In this document: piece after piece, positions 9,194-16,137 of the stretch
How the letters are laid out: the number at the start of each line of letters is the position of its first letter
Position numbering within the stretch: the first letter of the stretch is position 1
Origin: Willaertia magna
Lineage: Eukaryota > Heterolobosea > Eutetramitea > Acrasida > Naegleriidae
NCBI GenBank assembly: GCA_902984215.1
Contig: CADWAF010004426.1
Span: 1-16,137 of the forward strand
Length of the DNA: 16,137 nucleotides
Direction of reading: 5' to 3'
The notes under the pieces: model-generated
What the model was told of the DNA's origin: nothing
What the model saw: the letters and a program-made list of their open reading frames with translations, nothing else
Database searches by the model: none
Position numbers and translations under genes: made by a program

Positions 9194-10441
9194 TTATTTT
9201 TCCCTTTTCTTTGTTTCAAAATGTACATTCCACACTGAAATTCTACAATCTTTTGATCCAGCAGCTAATAAAATTTCTTCCTTTGCTTCTGTACTATTAC
9301 TTGTATTGTTATTTACAATGGTATAATCTAAACAATTAACGGAAGCATTATGATATTTATAAACTGCCAACTTTTTTTTTCTTTTCACATCAAATACCCG
9401 AATATTACCATCCCAACAAGCAGAAAATAATAATCTATTAAAATAGTGACCACTATTACCACTTTTTGTACTATTATTATTAATATCAGTATTATTATCA
9501 TTACCACAACTGTTATTATTCTTAAAATACTGTGAAATATCTTCTTGTTTTACTGATAGTAAATCATTTACTCCAGCCTTAGATAATTCAAAAGTGTGAT
9601 ATAAATCTGTACAATACTCCATCTTTGTATTTTCCTCTTTATCTTGTTCCAATTCTTGTTCTTGTTCAATAAAAGATGCACTTGTTATTGATCTTTGTAA
9701 AATTGGAATATTCTTTCCAGCAGTTCCAACACATAATTGATTTTGTAAAGAAAAATATTCAAAACAAATAATTGGTTCCATTACATTATTTATATCAAAT
9801 ATTCTTAAAGGTTTATTTATTTTTCTAATATCATATTCAACAATTAATCCACCTTCATAAGAGATCCATAAAGTTTCATTAAATGTTTTTAAATGGGTAA
9901 CCATTCCAAATGCTTTATTTTGTAAATTTAAATTATTTAATTCATTTATTGCTGGTGATATTAAATTGATAGATGACAGTTGTTGATATTCATTATCAAC
10001 ATTTTGTTTTATTCTACTGTCAATCACTTGTACTTGTTCTTTATCGTAAGGAACAAAAAATAAATTATTTTTTGAATTAAAAGAAAATTTACAAAAAGAA
10101 TAAATTGATTGAAATTTCCAATTTGTAATTTCTTTTAATTGATTTAAATCTAAACATTTTATTATACCTTCCCTTCCTTGTGTATATAATAAATTTTCAT
10201 TACAACCGTTATTATTTAAAATACATAAAATGGATTGTTCATGATAATTTTGTAAAGTATGTTTTATTCTTCTAGTTTCTAAACTAAATATATTTAAATT
10301 CCCTTTAATATCACCACTAAATAAATTTAATTCATTGTTATTATTATTATTATTATTACTTTTATTAAATCGTAAAGAACTAATCTCTTCGGTATGTCCA
10401 CGTAAAATAATGGGTAAGCAAGCTTGTTGCTGTTTTTTCAT
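9194..10441 (-). CDS. GNB1L: GNB1L/ASA1-like WD40 repeat protein
   Basis: This is a 415-residue WD40 protein. I start it at the ATG at 10441-10439 (A-rich leader), because the frame upstream has only a TTG. The first repeat begins PIILRGHTEEISSLRF (10-25), the characteristic opening of GNB1L/ASA1. Blades follow at about 39-54, 82-102, 188-208 and 338-352 (FSACWDGNIRVFDV). The end, LLAAGSKDCRISVWNVH (391-407), closely matches the last repeat of this family, where AAGSKDxRISxW is diagnostic. The family works with the TELO2-TTI1-TTI2 co-chaperone system in stabilising PIKK kinases, and in yeast is part of the ASTRA complex. Insertions enlarge it relative to the ~330-residue animal form: an N8 tract (29-36), a Gln/Glu stretch (259-270) and an Asn-rich loop (307-330), all at blade loops. 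No intron is needed. It is convergent with the RCC1-like gene. Confidence 0.82.
   Translation of the reverse strand: MKKQQQACLPIILRGHTEEISSLRFNKSNNNNNNNNELNLFSGDIKGNLNIFSLETRRIKHTLQNYHEQSILCILNNNGCNENLLYTQGREGIIKCLDLNQLKEITNWKFQSIYSFCKFSFNSKNNLFFVPYDKEQVQVIDSRIKQNVDNEYQQLSSINLISPAINELNNLNLQNKAFGMVTHLKTFNETLWISYEGGLIVEYDIRKINKPLRIFDINNVMEPIICFEYFSLQNQLCVGTAGKNIPILQRSITSASFIEQEQELEQDKEENTKMEYCTDLYHTFELSKAGVNDLLSVKQEDISQYFKNNNSCGNDNNTDINNNSTKSGNSGHYFNRLLFSACWDGNIRVFDVKRKKKLAVYKYHNASVNCLDYTIVNNNTSNSTEAKEEILLAAGSKDCRISVWNVHFETKKREK
10334..10360 (-). repeat. AAT/ATT triplet run encoding poly-Asn
   Basis: A run of att/tta triplets on the plus strand encodes the N8 tract near the N-terminus of the WD40 protein. 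It lies between the first blade and the next strand, so it should be a tolerated loop. Similar AAT tracts are scattered through the N-terminal third of the kinase gene. Confidence 0.8.
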
Positions 10442-10632
10442 TTTTTTTTTATTCTTCCCGCCCAAAAAGCTTTAAGCCTTTGTTGTTGGTTGACCACAAA
10501 ACTTCTATAGCTCCACAATCTTTTTCTTATTAACAGTTAGTTGACAATTTGTTTTCACAAAGTGATAATTTATTTTACGGTACAATGTCTTGTTTAATAA
10601 AGAGTTAATTTTGTACAAATTATTTACAAAAT

Positions 10633-11172
10633 TTATAATTTCTTATAGGTGGTAACTTTTTTAACTGGTTTCTTCTTATAAGTTTTAACTTTCTTAACAA
10701 TCTTTCTTCTCTTTAAACATTTCTTAATAGATTTTAAGAGTCTCTTTAAACCACCCTTCTTTGCTAATCTCTTCTTAATTCTCTTTAATAATTTCTTTAA
10801 ATTCTTCTTTCCTCTTTTCTTTAAATTCTTCTTAACCTTTTTATATTGTTTAGATTTTTTGACGTGCTTTTTATAAGTGTTAACTCTCTTAACGTTCTTT
10901 TTCTTATATTGTTTGACAGATTTCTTGTTCTTTCTATTTCTCTTTAAACATCTTGCTAATCTTCTTAATTTCTTTGCCCAATGTTTACCTAATTTCTTCT
11001 TTAATAATTTAATTAATTTACCTTTCTTTCCCTTCTTCTTAACAACTACTTTCTTTGGAGGTGCATAAGTGTCAACTTTGGCTCCACCTAAAACGTTACC
11101 TTCAGCAGAAACAAAGAATACACATAAAGATAAACCTAATAGTAATAATGCAACTAATGTTGATGTTTTCAT
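10633..11172 (-). CDS. Secreted, extremely lysine-rich protein with duplicated amphipathic unit
   Basis: The protein has 179 residues. It opens with a clear signal peptide (MKTSTLVALLLLGLSLCVFF, cleavage probably after VSA at 21-23). The mature part has about 61 Lys and 12 Arg in 156 residues and only two acidic residues (E24, D34). It consists of two related units. Each has a cationic amphipathic helical stretch (KLIKLLKKKLGKHWAKKLRR near 52-71; KNLKKLLKRIKKRLAKK near 123-139), then a single Cys in xCLKR (C75, C152), then a VK-x-YKKK-x-VK-x-V-x-TYKK motif (86-102 and 162-178). The single Cys per unit could allow a disulphide. No database family is recognised. Such composition suits a membrane-active antimicrobial or lytic peptide precursor, or a protein that binds polyanions such as nucleic acid or cell-wall polymer; the function is not established. 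A TATA-like element lies 46 bases upstream of the ATG. Confidence 0.85.
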   Translation of the reverse strand: MKTSTLVALLLLGLSLCVFFVSAEGNVLGGAKVDTYAPPKKVVVKKKGKKGKLIKLLKKKLGKHWAKKLRRLARCLKRNRKNKKSVKQYKKKNVKRVNTYKKHVKKSKQYKKVKKNLKKRGKKNLKKLLKRIKKRLAKKGGLKRLLKSIKKCLKRRKIVKKVKTYKKKPVKKVTTYKKL

Positions 11173-11529
11173 TTTGATTTTTTGTTGAATTATTATCTTT
11201 ATCTTCGTATTGTTTGGTTTTATAGTGTTTAAAGATCTTTAGTTATTCCAAAATTGGTAGGAAAGTTGAATTTTGTAAACCTTACAAATAATTTTATAAA
11301 GTATAGAACAATAATTAATAATAATCTACTTTAGTTCTTTGTAACGTATATAATAATATTGATAACAAAAAAGATGTTAAAGGCATATTACTTATTATCG
11401 TTTTAAATAATATTCCAACACAACTTTCCTCATTCTTCTTCTTTTCAATTGATTAACTAATGCTTCCGAAAGAAAGACAAATTGTTTCTATTTAGTTTTT
11501 ATGATGCAAATAAAAAAGTTTGTTATAAT
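11173..11529. other. Intergenic region between two minus-strand genes
   Basis: This holds the promoter/leader of the lysine-rich protein on its left and the 3' flank of the 11530 gene on its right. It is AT-rich with no tRNA, repeat or open frame that I can support. A short plus-strand Val/Leu-rich frame starting at 11501 is the antisense of the Thr/Asn-rich tail of the minus-strand gene. Confidence 0.5.
11218..11224 (-). promoter_or_regulatory. TATA-like element for the lysine-rich secreted protein
   Basis: On the minus strand this reads TATAAAA, 46 bases before the ATG at 11172, followed by an A-rich leader. The spacing fits a short 5' leader and a core promoter. Confidence 0.4.
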
Positions 11530-12211
11530 CTATAGCTTAGTGGTGGTATTAGTGTTGTTGTTATTATTATTAGTGGTAGTAGTAGTATCAGTAGTGTTCC
11601 TACTACTTTGTTTTACGAAAGACATTTTATTATTCAAAAGCTTAAATTCCTTTATAAAACTATCTGTAAAACTTAAATCTTTCTTAACCAATTCCTTCTT
11701 ATTAAATGTTTTCTTAACATAAGATTCCTTCTTCTTCTTTTCATCATGATAAAATAATTCTTCTGCATTTACAATTGAGATGACTAAAACTGTAATTTCT
11801 TTATCGGAATGATTTAACTCATTACTTTCATATAATTTAATAATTTGATTAGCAATTGAATAATTAGGAACAAAAAGATGTAATATTTGTCTATGCCATC
11901 GATGTCCTTTTTGTACATGAATTAATCCAGAAGTAAACTTTTCAAACTTTTTAGATATTAAATCAATAATAAAATCTTTATCTAATGTTTGTATTGAAAA
12001 ATCTTTTGAATTAAAACATCTTGTTACTGAAACGCCATAAGTAATCCCAGCTATTCTTACGGAATGTTGACTGGACCACTGTTTTCACATGACCAAGTTT
12101 GTACTTGTTTTTTTGTAAAAGTTTTTCACTACAAATAGATTATAGTTCAATAAGTAAATACCTAGTGTCCCAGAAAGCAGTATAAAATAGATAAATTTCG
12201 GACCTGAACAT
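11530..12211 (-). CDS. Uncharacterised 196-residue protein, two exons
   Basis: A long minus-strand frame (stop at 11532-11530, open up to a TGA near 12085) is clearly coding in texture but has no Met until near its end, so it must be spliced or start unusually. The model uses exon 1 at 12211-12162 (ATG, MFRSEIYLFYTAFWDT) and exon 2 at 12070-11530, joined in phase through a 91-base intron. The protein continues SQHSVRIAGITYGVSVTRCF, then a mixed alpha/beta-looking core with KGHRWHRQILHLFVPNY, a Lys-rich segment (DEKKKKESYVKK) and a low-complexity Thr/Asn tail ending TTTKL. I do not recognise a family. No signal peptide or clear membrane span is seen. Exon 1 is the weak point, since it overlaps a TATA-like element of the divergent gene and starts 38 bases from that gene's ATG. 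Exon 2 is much more secure than exon 1. Confidence 0.6.
12071..12161 (-). other. Predicted intron of the 11530-12211 gene
   Basis: On the minus strand the donor is ACTAG|GTATTT and the acceptor TGGTCCAG|TCAAC, 91 bases. Phase 2 is preserved across the join (AG+T gives Ser). Another AG eight bases earlier would be out of phase with exon 1. Confidence 0.5.
12181..12190 (+). promoter_or_regulatory. TATA-like element for the multi-pass membrane protein gene
   Basis: tataaaatag lies 69 bases before the ATG at 12250, a spacing like that of the element before the RCC1-like gene. It falls within the predicted first exon of the divergent gene. Confidence 0.4.
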
Positions 12212-12249
12212 GCCAGAGCCAAACAAACAAAAAAAAATTATTAATTAGA

Positions 12250-13572
12250 ATGGTGGAAAGTGTAAAAGAACTGTCTAAGGTGTTTCTTTATGATTTAATG
12301 ACAGAATGGTGGCCATTGCAACTAGTAGCAATTTGTTATTCAAGTTGTTACACTAAGGAAGAAATTACGTCAGAAGAAGATCATTTTCTTTTAAGAACGG
12401 ACATTAAAACCTATAAAAAAGTAATAGCAGTTACTTGGTATTTCTTATTAACTGTTATACTTGCCGTATTAATAGACGTTTATAATTTTAAATCTGATGC
12501 AAAGTGCATTGTTTCTGGTCCAATAATTGACAAATATAGTAATGACAATAACATTACTTTTTCGACTGTAAATGAAACAATGACCTTAATGTTTAGAAAA
12601 TATAATAGTGGTTCATTAATATCTTTATATCCAATTAATGTATATTCAAAGTTTATACAACCAAATGACCACAAATTAGCTTTTACTGCTGGATGTTATG
12701 GTGGTTGTAACATTTTAAACGCCTCAACTGCAGGACATGATGATAGACCATTTTGCAGTAATACTACCTTTGCCCTACAAAACACTATTTATTGTGTAAA
12801 TCCAAACGCACCAGAATGTGAAGGCGGATTTGGTAAATATACTGATTTCTTTGCTCATCCAAGTTGGAGAGTTTTAATTACTTTAATTATTCCCTTACTG
12901 TTAAGATTTACAATTTCTAGAATTGGAGATATCTTAGTTAGCAGAACTTGTTCATCAGATACGTTTTTAAAATTTCACATTCAGCTGTCGTCCTATCAAA
13001 CAGTTTCAATGATTTTTTTCACACTCATTTCATTACTTTGCACCTATATTTCACTTAAAATTTATACTGTTCTCACAATGATTGGAGTAGAAGCATTTAA
13101 ACAAGATGTTATTGCAGTGATATCATGTTTCTTTAGTTTAACATTACTTACCCCAGTATTTACTCCAATTGCCTCTTTGATTACCTTTACAATTAAGGTG
13201 ATTAAATTAAAACTTGGTTTTGATGTTTCATTAGATACACAATTAATTCAAGAGATAAAAGCTACAGATGTGATTGTAGTAATTGTTGTTCCAGCAGTTT
13301 TCTTAATTGTTTTAATTGTATTTGTGATTGCTTCCTTAATTGGATTCATAGATTATTACTGGGTTATTGTTTTTGGCATGGTAATTTTCTTTCAAATGTT
13401 CTTTTTGGGACAAATGTATTTGAGCTTAGCTTTAAACTTTAAACTTAAGGATGCAGAGGAATGTGACTTGGCTTTTTCTTCCCAAATTTCATGTTTGTAT
13501 CTTTTAATTTTTATCTTGAGCTTTTTAGCTGGCGTTGCTTATAGCGTGATGTTATATAGTGATTTTTACTAA
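12250..13572 (+). CDS. Multi-pass membrane protein with Cys-rich glycosylated ectodomain
   Basis: The protein has 440 residues and no family I recognise. Hydrophobic segments lie at about 57-77, 207-224, 251-275, 286-314, 339-367, 368-395 and 412-436, so about seven spans are likely. Between the first and second is a ~125-residue loop with six Cys (C86, C149, C153, C169, C182, C190) and N-glycosylation sequons at N101, N108, N157 and N171. This indicates a disulphide-bonded lumenal or extracellular domain, and that in turn places the N-terminal 56 residues in the cytosol. There is no cleavable signal peptide. The WW at 20-21 and Cys-containing N-terminal segment (CYSSC, 29-33) could be lipidated, but that is speculation. 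Seven spans with a large first loop do not match the usual receptor topology. It may be a lineage-restricted membrane protein. The ATG follows aaaaaaaaattattaattaga. It is convergent with the CLC gene, with 81 bases between the stops. Confidence 0.75.
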   Translation: MVESVKELSKVFLYDLMTEWWPLQLVAICYSSCYTKEEITSEEDHFLLRTDIKTYKKVIAVTWYFLLTVILAVLIDVYNFKSDAKCIVSGPIIDKYSNDNNITFSTVNETMTLMFRKYNSGSLISLYPINVYSKFIQPNDHKLAFTAGCYGGCNILNASTAGHDDRPFCSNTTFALQNTIYCVNPNAPECEGGFGKYTDFFAHPSWRVLITLIIPLLLRFTISRIGDILVSRTCSSDTFLKFHIQLSSYQTVSMIFFTLISLLCTYISLKIYTVLTMIGVEAFKQDVIAVISCFFSLTLLTPVFTPIASLITFTIKVIKLKLGFDVSLDTQLIQEIKATDVIVVIVVPAVFLIVLIVFVIASLIGFIDYYWVIVFGMVIFFQMFFLGQMYLSLALNFKLKDAEECDLAFSSQISCLYLLIFILSFLAGVAYSVMLYSDFY

Positions 13573-13653
13573 TTAACTTATTGTGAACTTAGTTTAGGTA
13601 TTGAGGTAAATAGAAGGACTTTACAATAAGGGGTGAATAAATAAATAAATTTT

Positions 13654-16137
13654 TTATACATTATTAATAATTTTCTTTCTATCCGTTATAACTCCAACTA
13701 AGGCGTACTTTTGTAATTGGCCAACCAATTTACCTTTTGCAACAATAAATAGTTCATCAGTATCCATATTAGAAAACATCATATAAGCAAAAATAGCAGC
13801 TATATTTTCAGATACTGAAATTGGTACGGTGTTAATAGGTAATCTTACACTATCTTTATGTGGTTGTTTCGTAATAGAAGATGAAGTAACATCGCTCTTT
13901 GTATCATTTGTGTCAGAACTGTCTACAATTTCTACAGTTGTAGTTACAGCTGCGTTATGAATACTATCATTCTGTTCTTTAGGAACTTCAATCACAACTT
14001 CAGATTGCTGCTCTAAAGCCATTGCCTTTTCTTTTAGTTCCATCATTCTCTTTAATTGAGAAACTTGTACGTATCCCTTCAACAACATAGTTTCTCTATT
14101 GGTTACAACACCCAATAATTTTGGCCATTGTTTACCATCTTCTCTTGGTTTAGATAACATCTCCAAAAGCTGTTGTATATCAGAATAAGTAATTGTTTCA
14201 TCCTCAACAAAATAAATTAATTTTTCGATAGGCGTCATAACCTGCGACACCTTAATTTCCTCAGAGTCTGTTTGCATTTCTAATAACATTGGCAATCTCT
14301 TTAGTTTAATTGCACTGTCATACGTACTATATGATAACCATCTAGAAATTGTAAAACCAATTACACAAGCAATCATTGAAGGAAGTTGTAATTCAGCTCC
14401 AGCAATTTCAATAACAATTAACATGGAAGATAAAGCTTGTGTAACTGAACAAGATAATGCAATAGCTCCAATAATAGCATATGTACCAGGATAAATAACT
14501 GTGTCAGAAACACGTGAAAATACAAAATATAAACATTCACCATATAATCTTCCAAAAGCACTTCCAATAACTAATAATTGTAAATAAGTACCACCAGCAA
14601 TAGGAACAATTGTGGTTAATAATACCAAAGGAATTCTGGCGGCTAAAAAGATTGCAATCGATACAATGGCATCTGTATCTTTTGATTTTATCCATTCTCC
14701 TTTTGCTCCGTTCTCTGACATCATTGGTTTTTGCATCATTAATTCTTCAATTACTGGCATACCTCCCAGTGACATAAATTTACCAAAGAAATTTGGATAA
14801 GTAACAACAAATGTTGTTAAACATATTAAAAACGCCCAAAGCATTTTGAATTCACAAAATATTAAAAGCTTTGACTTCATCGTGTATAACAATCTAACAA
14901 ATCTGTTTGGATGGTTTTGATTTGGAGAAGGTGTGTCAAGATTGAAAAATCCAAAATGTTTTTTACCAAACTTATCTCTCAATAAGAAAACCTTTTCATT
15001 TAAATAAACAAATCCAACACCTGCAAAAGCCATAATAATAGATAAAATTGTGTAACTTAAAAGCTCCGATAAAATGTAAGGTTGACCTTGTGTGAAATCT
15101 ATTTTAATAATCTTCCACGGAACGAATGGTGTAATTGTCCATTCTCTTAAAGCTCTTAATAATCTATGTGTCAATACACCAATAATTGCACCATAAAAAC
15201 TCTTTAACCAAATTCTCTTATTATAATTACCAAATAACTCCAAAGCTAACAGAACACCACCAACTACAGCACCATCATTTACAGCACTTCCAATTGCAAC
15301 ACCACAAGTTAATAATTGATTTGTTAATTGTTTATGTTTTCTTAAATCCTTAAAGAACCTTGTCTTCAATAAATGATAAGTAAACATACAACCTAAATGA
15401 ATCTCGGGACCCATCTTACCAATGAATAATCCAGTGGCAACACCAAATGGTAAGGTTAATAACTTTACTAATAGAACTTTATAGTGTAATGCAGTTTCCT
15501 TTAAACTATCAACTCCATTCAAAATAGCCTTAATAGCAACCAAGCCTGAACCTTCAGCTGCTGGAGCTATCCAAGCAATAAGAGTTAAACCAAATAAAAC
15601 GAAAGAACAATCATAAGCCATCCAAGCAAATATTCCTCTCTTATGATCTTGTCTACCTGGATCTACACTATCTAATATATCAAATTTACCTTGTACCATG
15701 TATTTAATAATAATTTCATGAAGAAAATTAACAAATCCACAAATCATTCCTATAATTGTTAAAAAGACCATTACTTTACGTCCATAACGTTTATCCATCT
15801 TTTCAATTTGTAGAATCTCTTCCATACGAACAGTGTTTTTAATGATTTGACTATGAAGTCTATGTTCATCTTTAAAACTATCACTTTCTGAAAGTAAGTT
15901 TTGTGAACTACTAACGTTTTTTAAACTATCTTCAGAAGAAACATGACTTAACCCTTGTTCTTCCTCTACTTCTTCATCTCCTTCTTGTTCATCTTCACTT
16001 TCTTCCTCGTCTTCTAGAGCAATAAATTTTTTTCCACGCTTCTTTTTCTTTTTCGTTTTCTTTCCGGAAACCTTAGCGTGAAGGGCAGAACTATTGCTTA
16101 GCCTTGTGGGTTCTTGCTGTTGTTCGTTTTTATTATT
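13654..16137 (-). CDS. CLC family chloride channel/transporter with two CBS domains (5' partial)
   Basis: The frame is open from the stop at 13654 to the window edge, 827 codons, so the true start lies beyond the window; the first ATG inside (15825) is internal. Numbering below counts from that Met. Upstream are 104 residues: a Lys-rich block (GKKTKKKKKRGKK), an acidic stretch and a Ser-rich segment, presumably cytosolic. The CLC membrane domain spans about 15-500. The three anion-path signatures are all altered: GSGIP is GSGLV (92-96), GKEGP is GKMGP (136-140, so the gating Glu is Met138) and GxFxP is GGTYLQ (411-416). The helix-F Tyr is kept (Y449 in PGTYA). After LLALE196 comes Leu197 where proton-coupled exchangers have a second Glu. 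CBS1 is about 525-600 and CBS2 about 660-723. It probably conducts or moves anions across a membrane; the motif changes argue for an uncoupled channel or an altered ion preference. Confidence 0.9.
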   Translation of the reverse strand, partial: NNKNEQQQEPTRLSNSSALHAKVSGKKTKKKKKRGKKFIALEDEEESEDEQEGDEEVEEEQGLSHVSSEDSLKNVSSSQNLLSESDSFKDEHRLHSQIIKNTVRMEEILQIEKMDKRYGRKVMVFLTIIGMICGFVNFLHEIIIKYMVQGKFDILDSVDPGRQDHKRGIFAWMAYDCSFVLFGLTLIAWIAPAAEGSGLVAIKAILNGVDSLKETALHYKVLLVKLLTLPFGVATGLFIGKMGPEIHLGCMFTYHLLKTRFFKDLRKHKQLTNQLLTCGVAIGSAVNDGAVVGGVLLALELFGNYNKRIWLKSFYGAIIGVLTHRLLRALREWTITPFVPWKIIKIDFTQGQPYILSELLSYTILSIIMAFAGVGFVYLNEKVFLLRDKFGKKHFGFFNLDTPSPNQNHPNRFVRLLYTMKSKLLIFCEFKMLWAFLICLTTFVVTYPNFFGKFMSLGGMPVIEELMMQKPMMSENGAKGEWIKSKDTDAIVSIAIFLAARIPLVLLTTIVPIAGGTYLQLLVIGSAFGRLYGECLYFVFSRVSDTVIYPGTYAIIGAIALSCSVTQALSSMLIVIEIAGAELQLPSMIACVIGFTISRWLSYSTYDSAIKLKRLPMLLEMQTDSEEIKVSQVMTPIEKLIYFVEDETITYSDIQQLLEMLSKPREDGKQWPKLLGVVTNRETMLLKGYVQVSQLKRMMELKEKAMALEQQSEVVIEVPKEQNDSIHNAAVTTTVEIVDSSDTNDTKSDVTSSSITKQPHKDSVRLPINTVPISVSENIAAIFAYMMFSNMDTDELFIVAKGKLVGQLQKYALVGVITDRKKIINNV

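Noticed and set aside
10442..10465. Eight-residue extension of the WD40 frame
   Set aside because: It begins with TTG; the first ATG at 10441 follows an A run and the family homology begins after it.
10877..11068. Plus-strand Phe/Leu-rich frame
   Set aside because: It is the antisense shadow of lysine codons (AAG/AAA) in the secreted lysine-rich gene.
11501..11722. Plus-strand 73-codon frame with a very hydrophobic Val/Leu run
   Set aside because: It is antisense to the Thr/Asn triplet tail of the minus-strand gene at 11530-12211; its hydrophobicity comes from the complement of ACT/AAT repeats.
14612..14800. Plus-strand 62-codon frame
   Set aside because: Antisense of the CLC membrane domain, which is strongly supported on the minus strand.
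1..16137. CRISPR arrays, insertion sequences, integrase or other prokaryotic mobile elements, tRNA and rRNA genes
   Set aside because: None seen; no regular spaced repeats, no transposase-like frame and no tRNA cloverleaf boxes recognised by eye.

Overview
The window is a gene-dense, AT-rich stretch of a nuclear eukaryotic genome. It has short GT-AG introns, A-rich sequence just before start codons, asparagine-rich tracts inside proteins and compact intergenic spaces. The protein set (importin-alpha-like ARM protein, IREH/MAST-type AGC kinase with a C2HC finger, RCC1-like protein, GNB1L/ASA1-like WD40 protein, CLC with CBS domains) fits a free-living amoeboid protist. A heterolobosean (Naegleria/Willaertia-like) is my best guess and a dictyostelid is the alternative. 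This is inferred from composition and style, not from a marker gene. The standard genetic code fits all genes.

Layout. 1-761: no confident gene, with a possible minus-strand 3' coding tail at 82-291. 762-2528 (+): divergent importin-alpha-like protein. 2752-6837 (+): large IREH/MAST-like AGC kinase, whose open frame has an in-frame extension upstream of the first ATG. 7036-7429 (+): small tail-anchored protein, either spliced or carrying a frame break. 7510-9051 (+): three-exon RCC1-like protein that ends in what looks like the first strand of a BTB domain. 9194-10441 (-): GNB1L/ASA1-like WD40 protein. 10633-11172 (-): secreted, extremely lysine-rich protein built from two related units. 11530-12211 (-): a 196-residue gene that needs one intron to be read and is easy to miss because its large exon lacks an early ATG. 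12250-13572 (+): multi-pass membrane protein with a Cys-rich ectodomain. 13654-16137 (-): CLC chloride channel family protein, cut by the window edge at its 5' end.

The genes do not form a pathway or operon; they are neighbours in a compact genome. The most unusual items are the secreted lysine-rich repeat protein (candidate cationic effector or polyanion binder), the CLC protein that lacks the gating glutamate and has altered selectivity motifs, and the region around 12.2 kb, where two divergent start codons lie only 38 bases apart with a TATA-like element inside the opposing gene's predicted first exon. Several gene models (7036, 7510, 11530) depend on splice sites inferred by eye and should be tested with RNA data.
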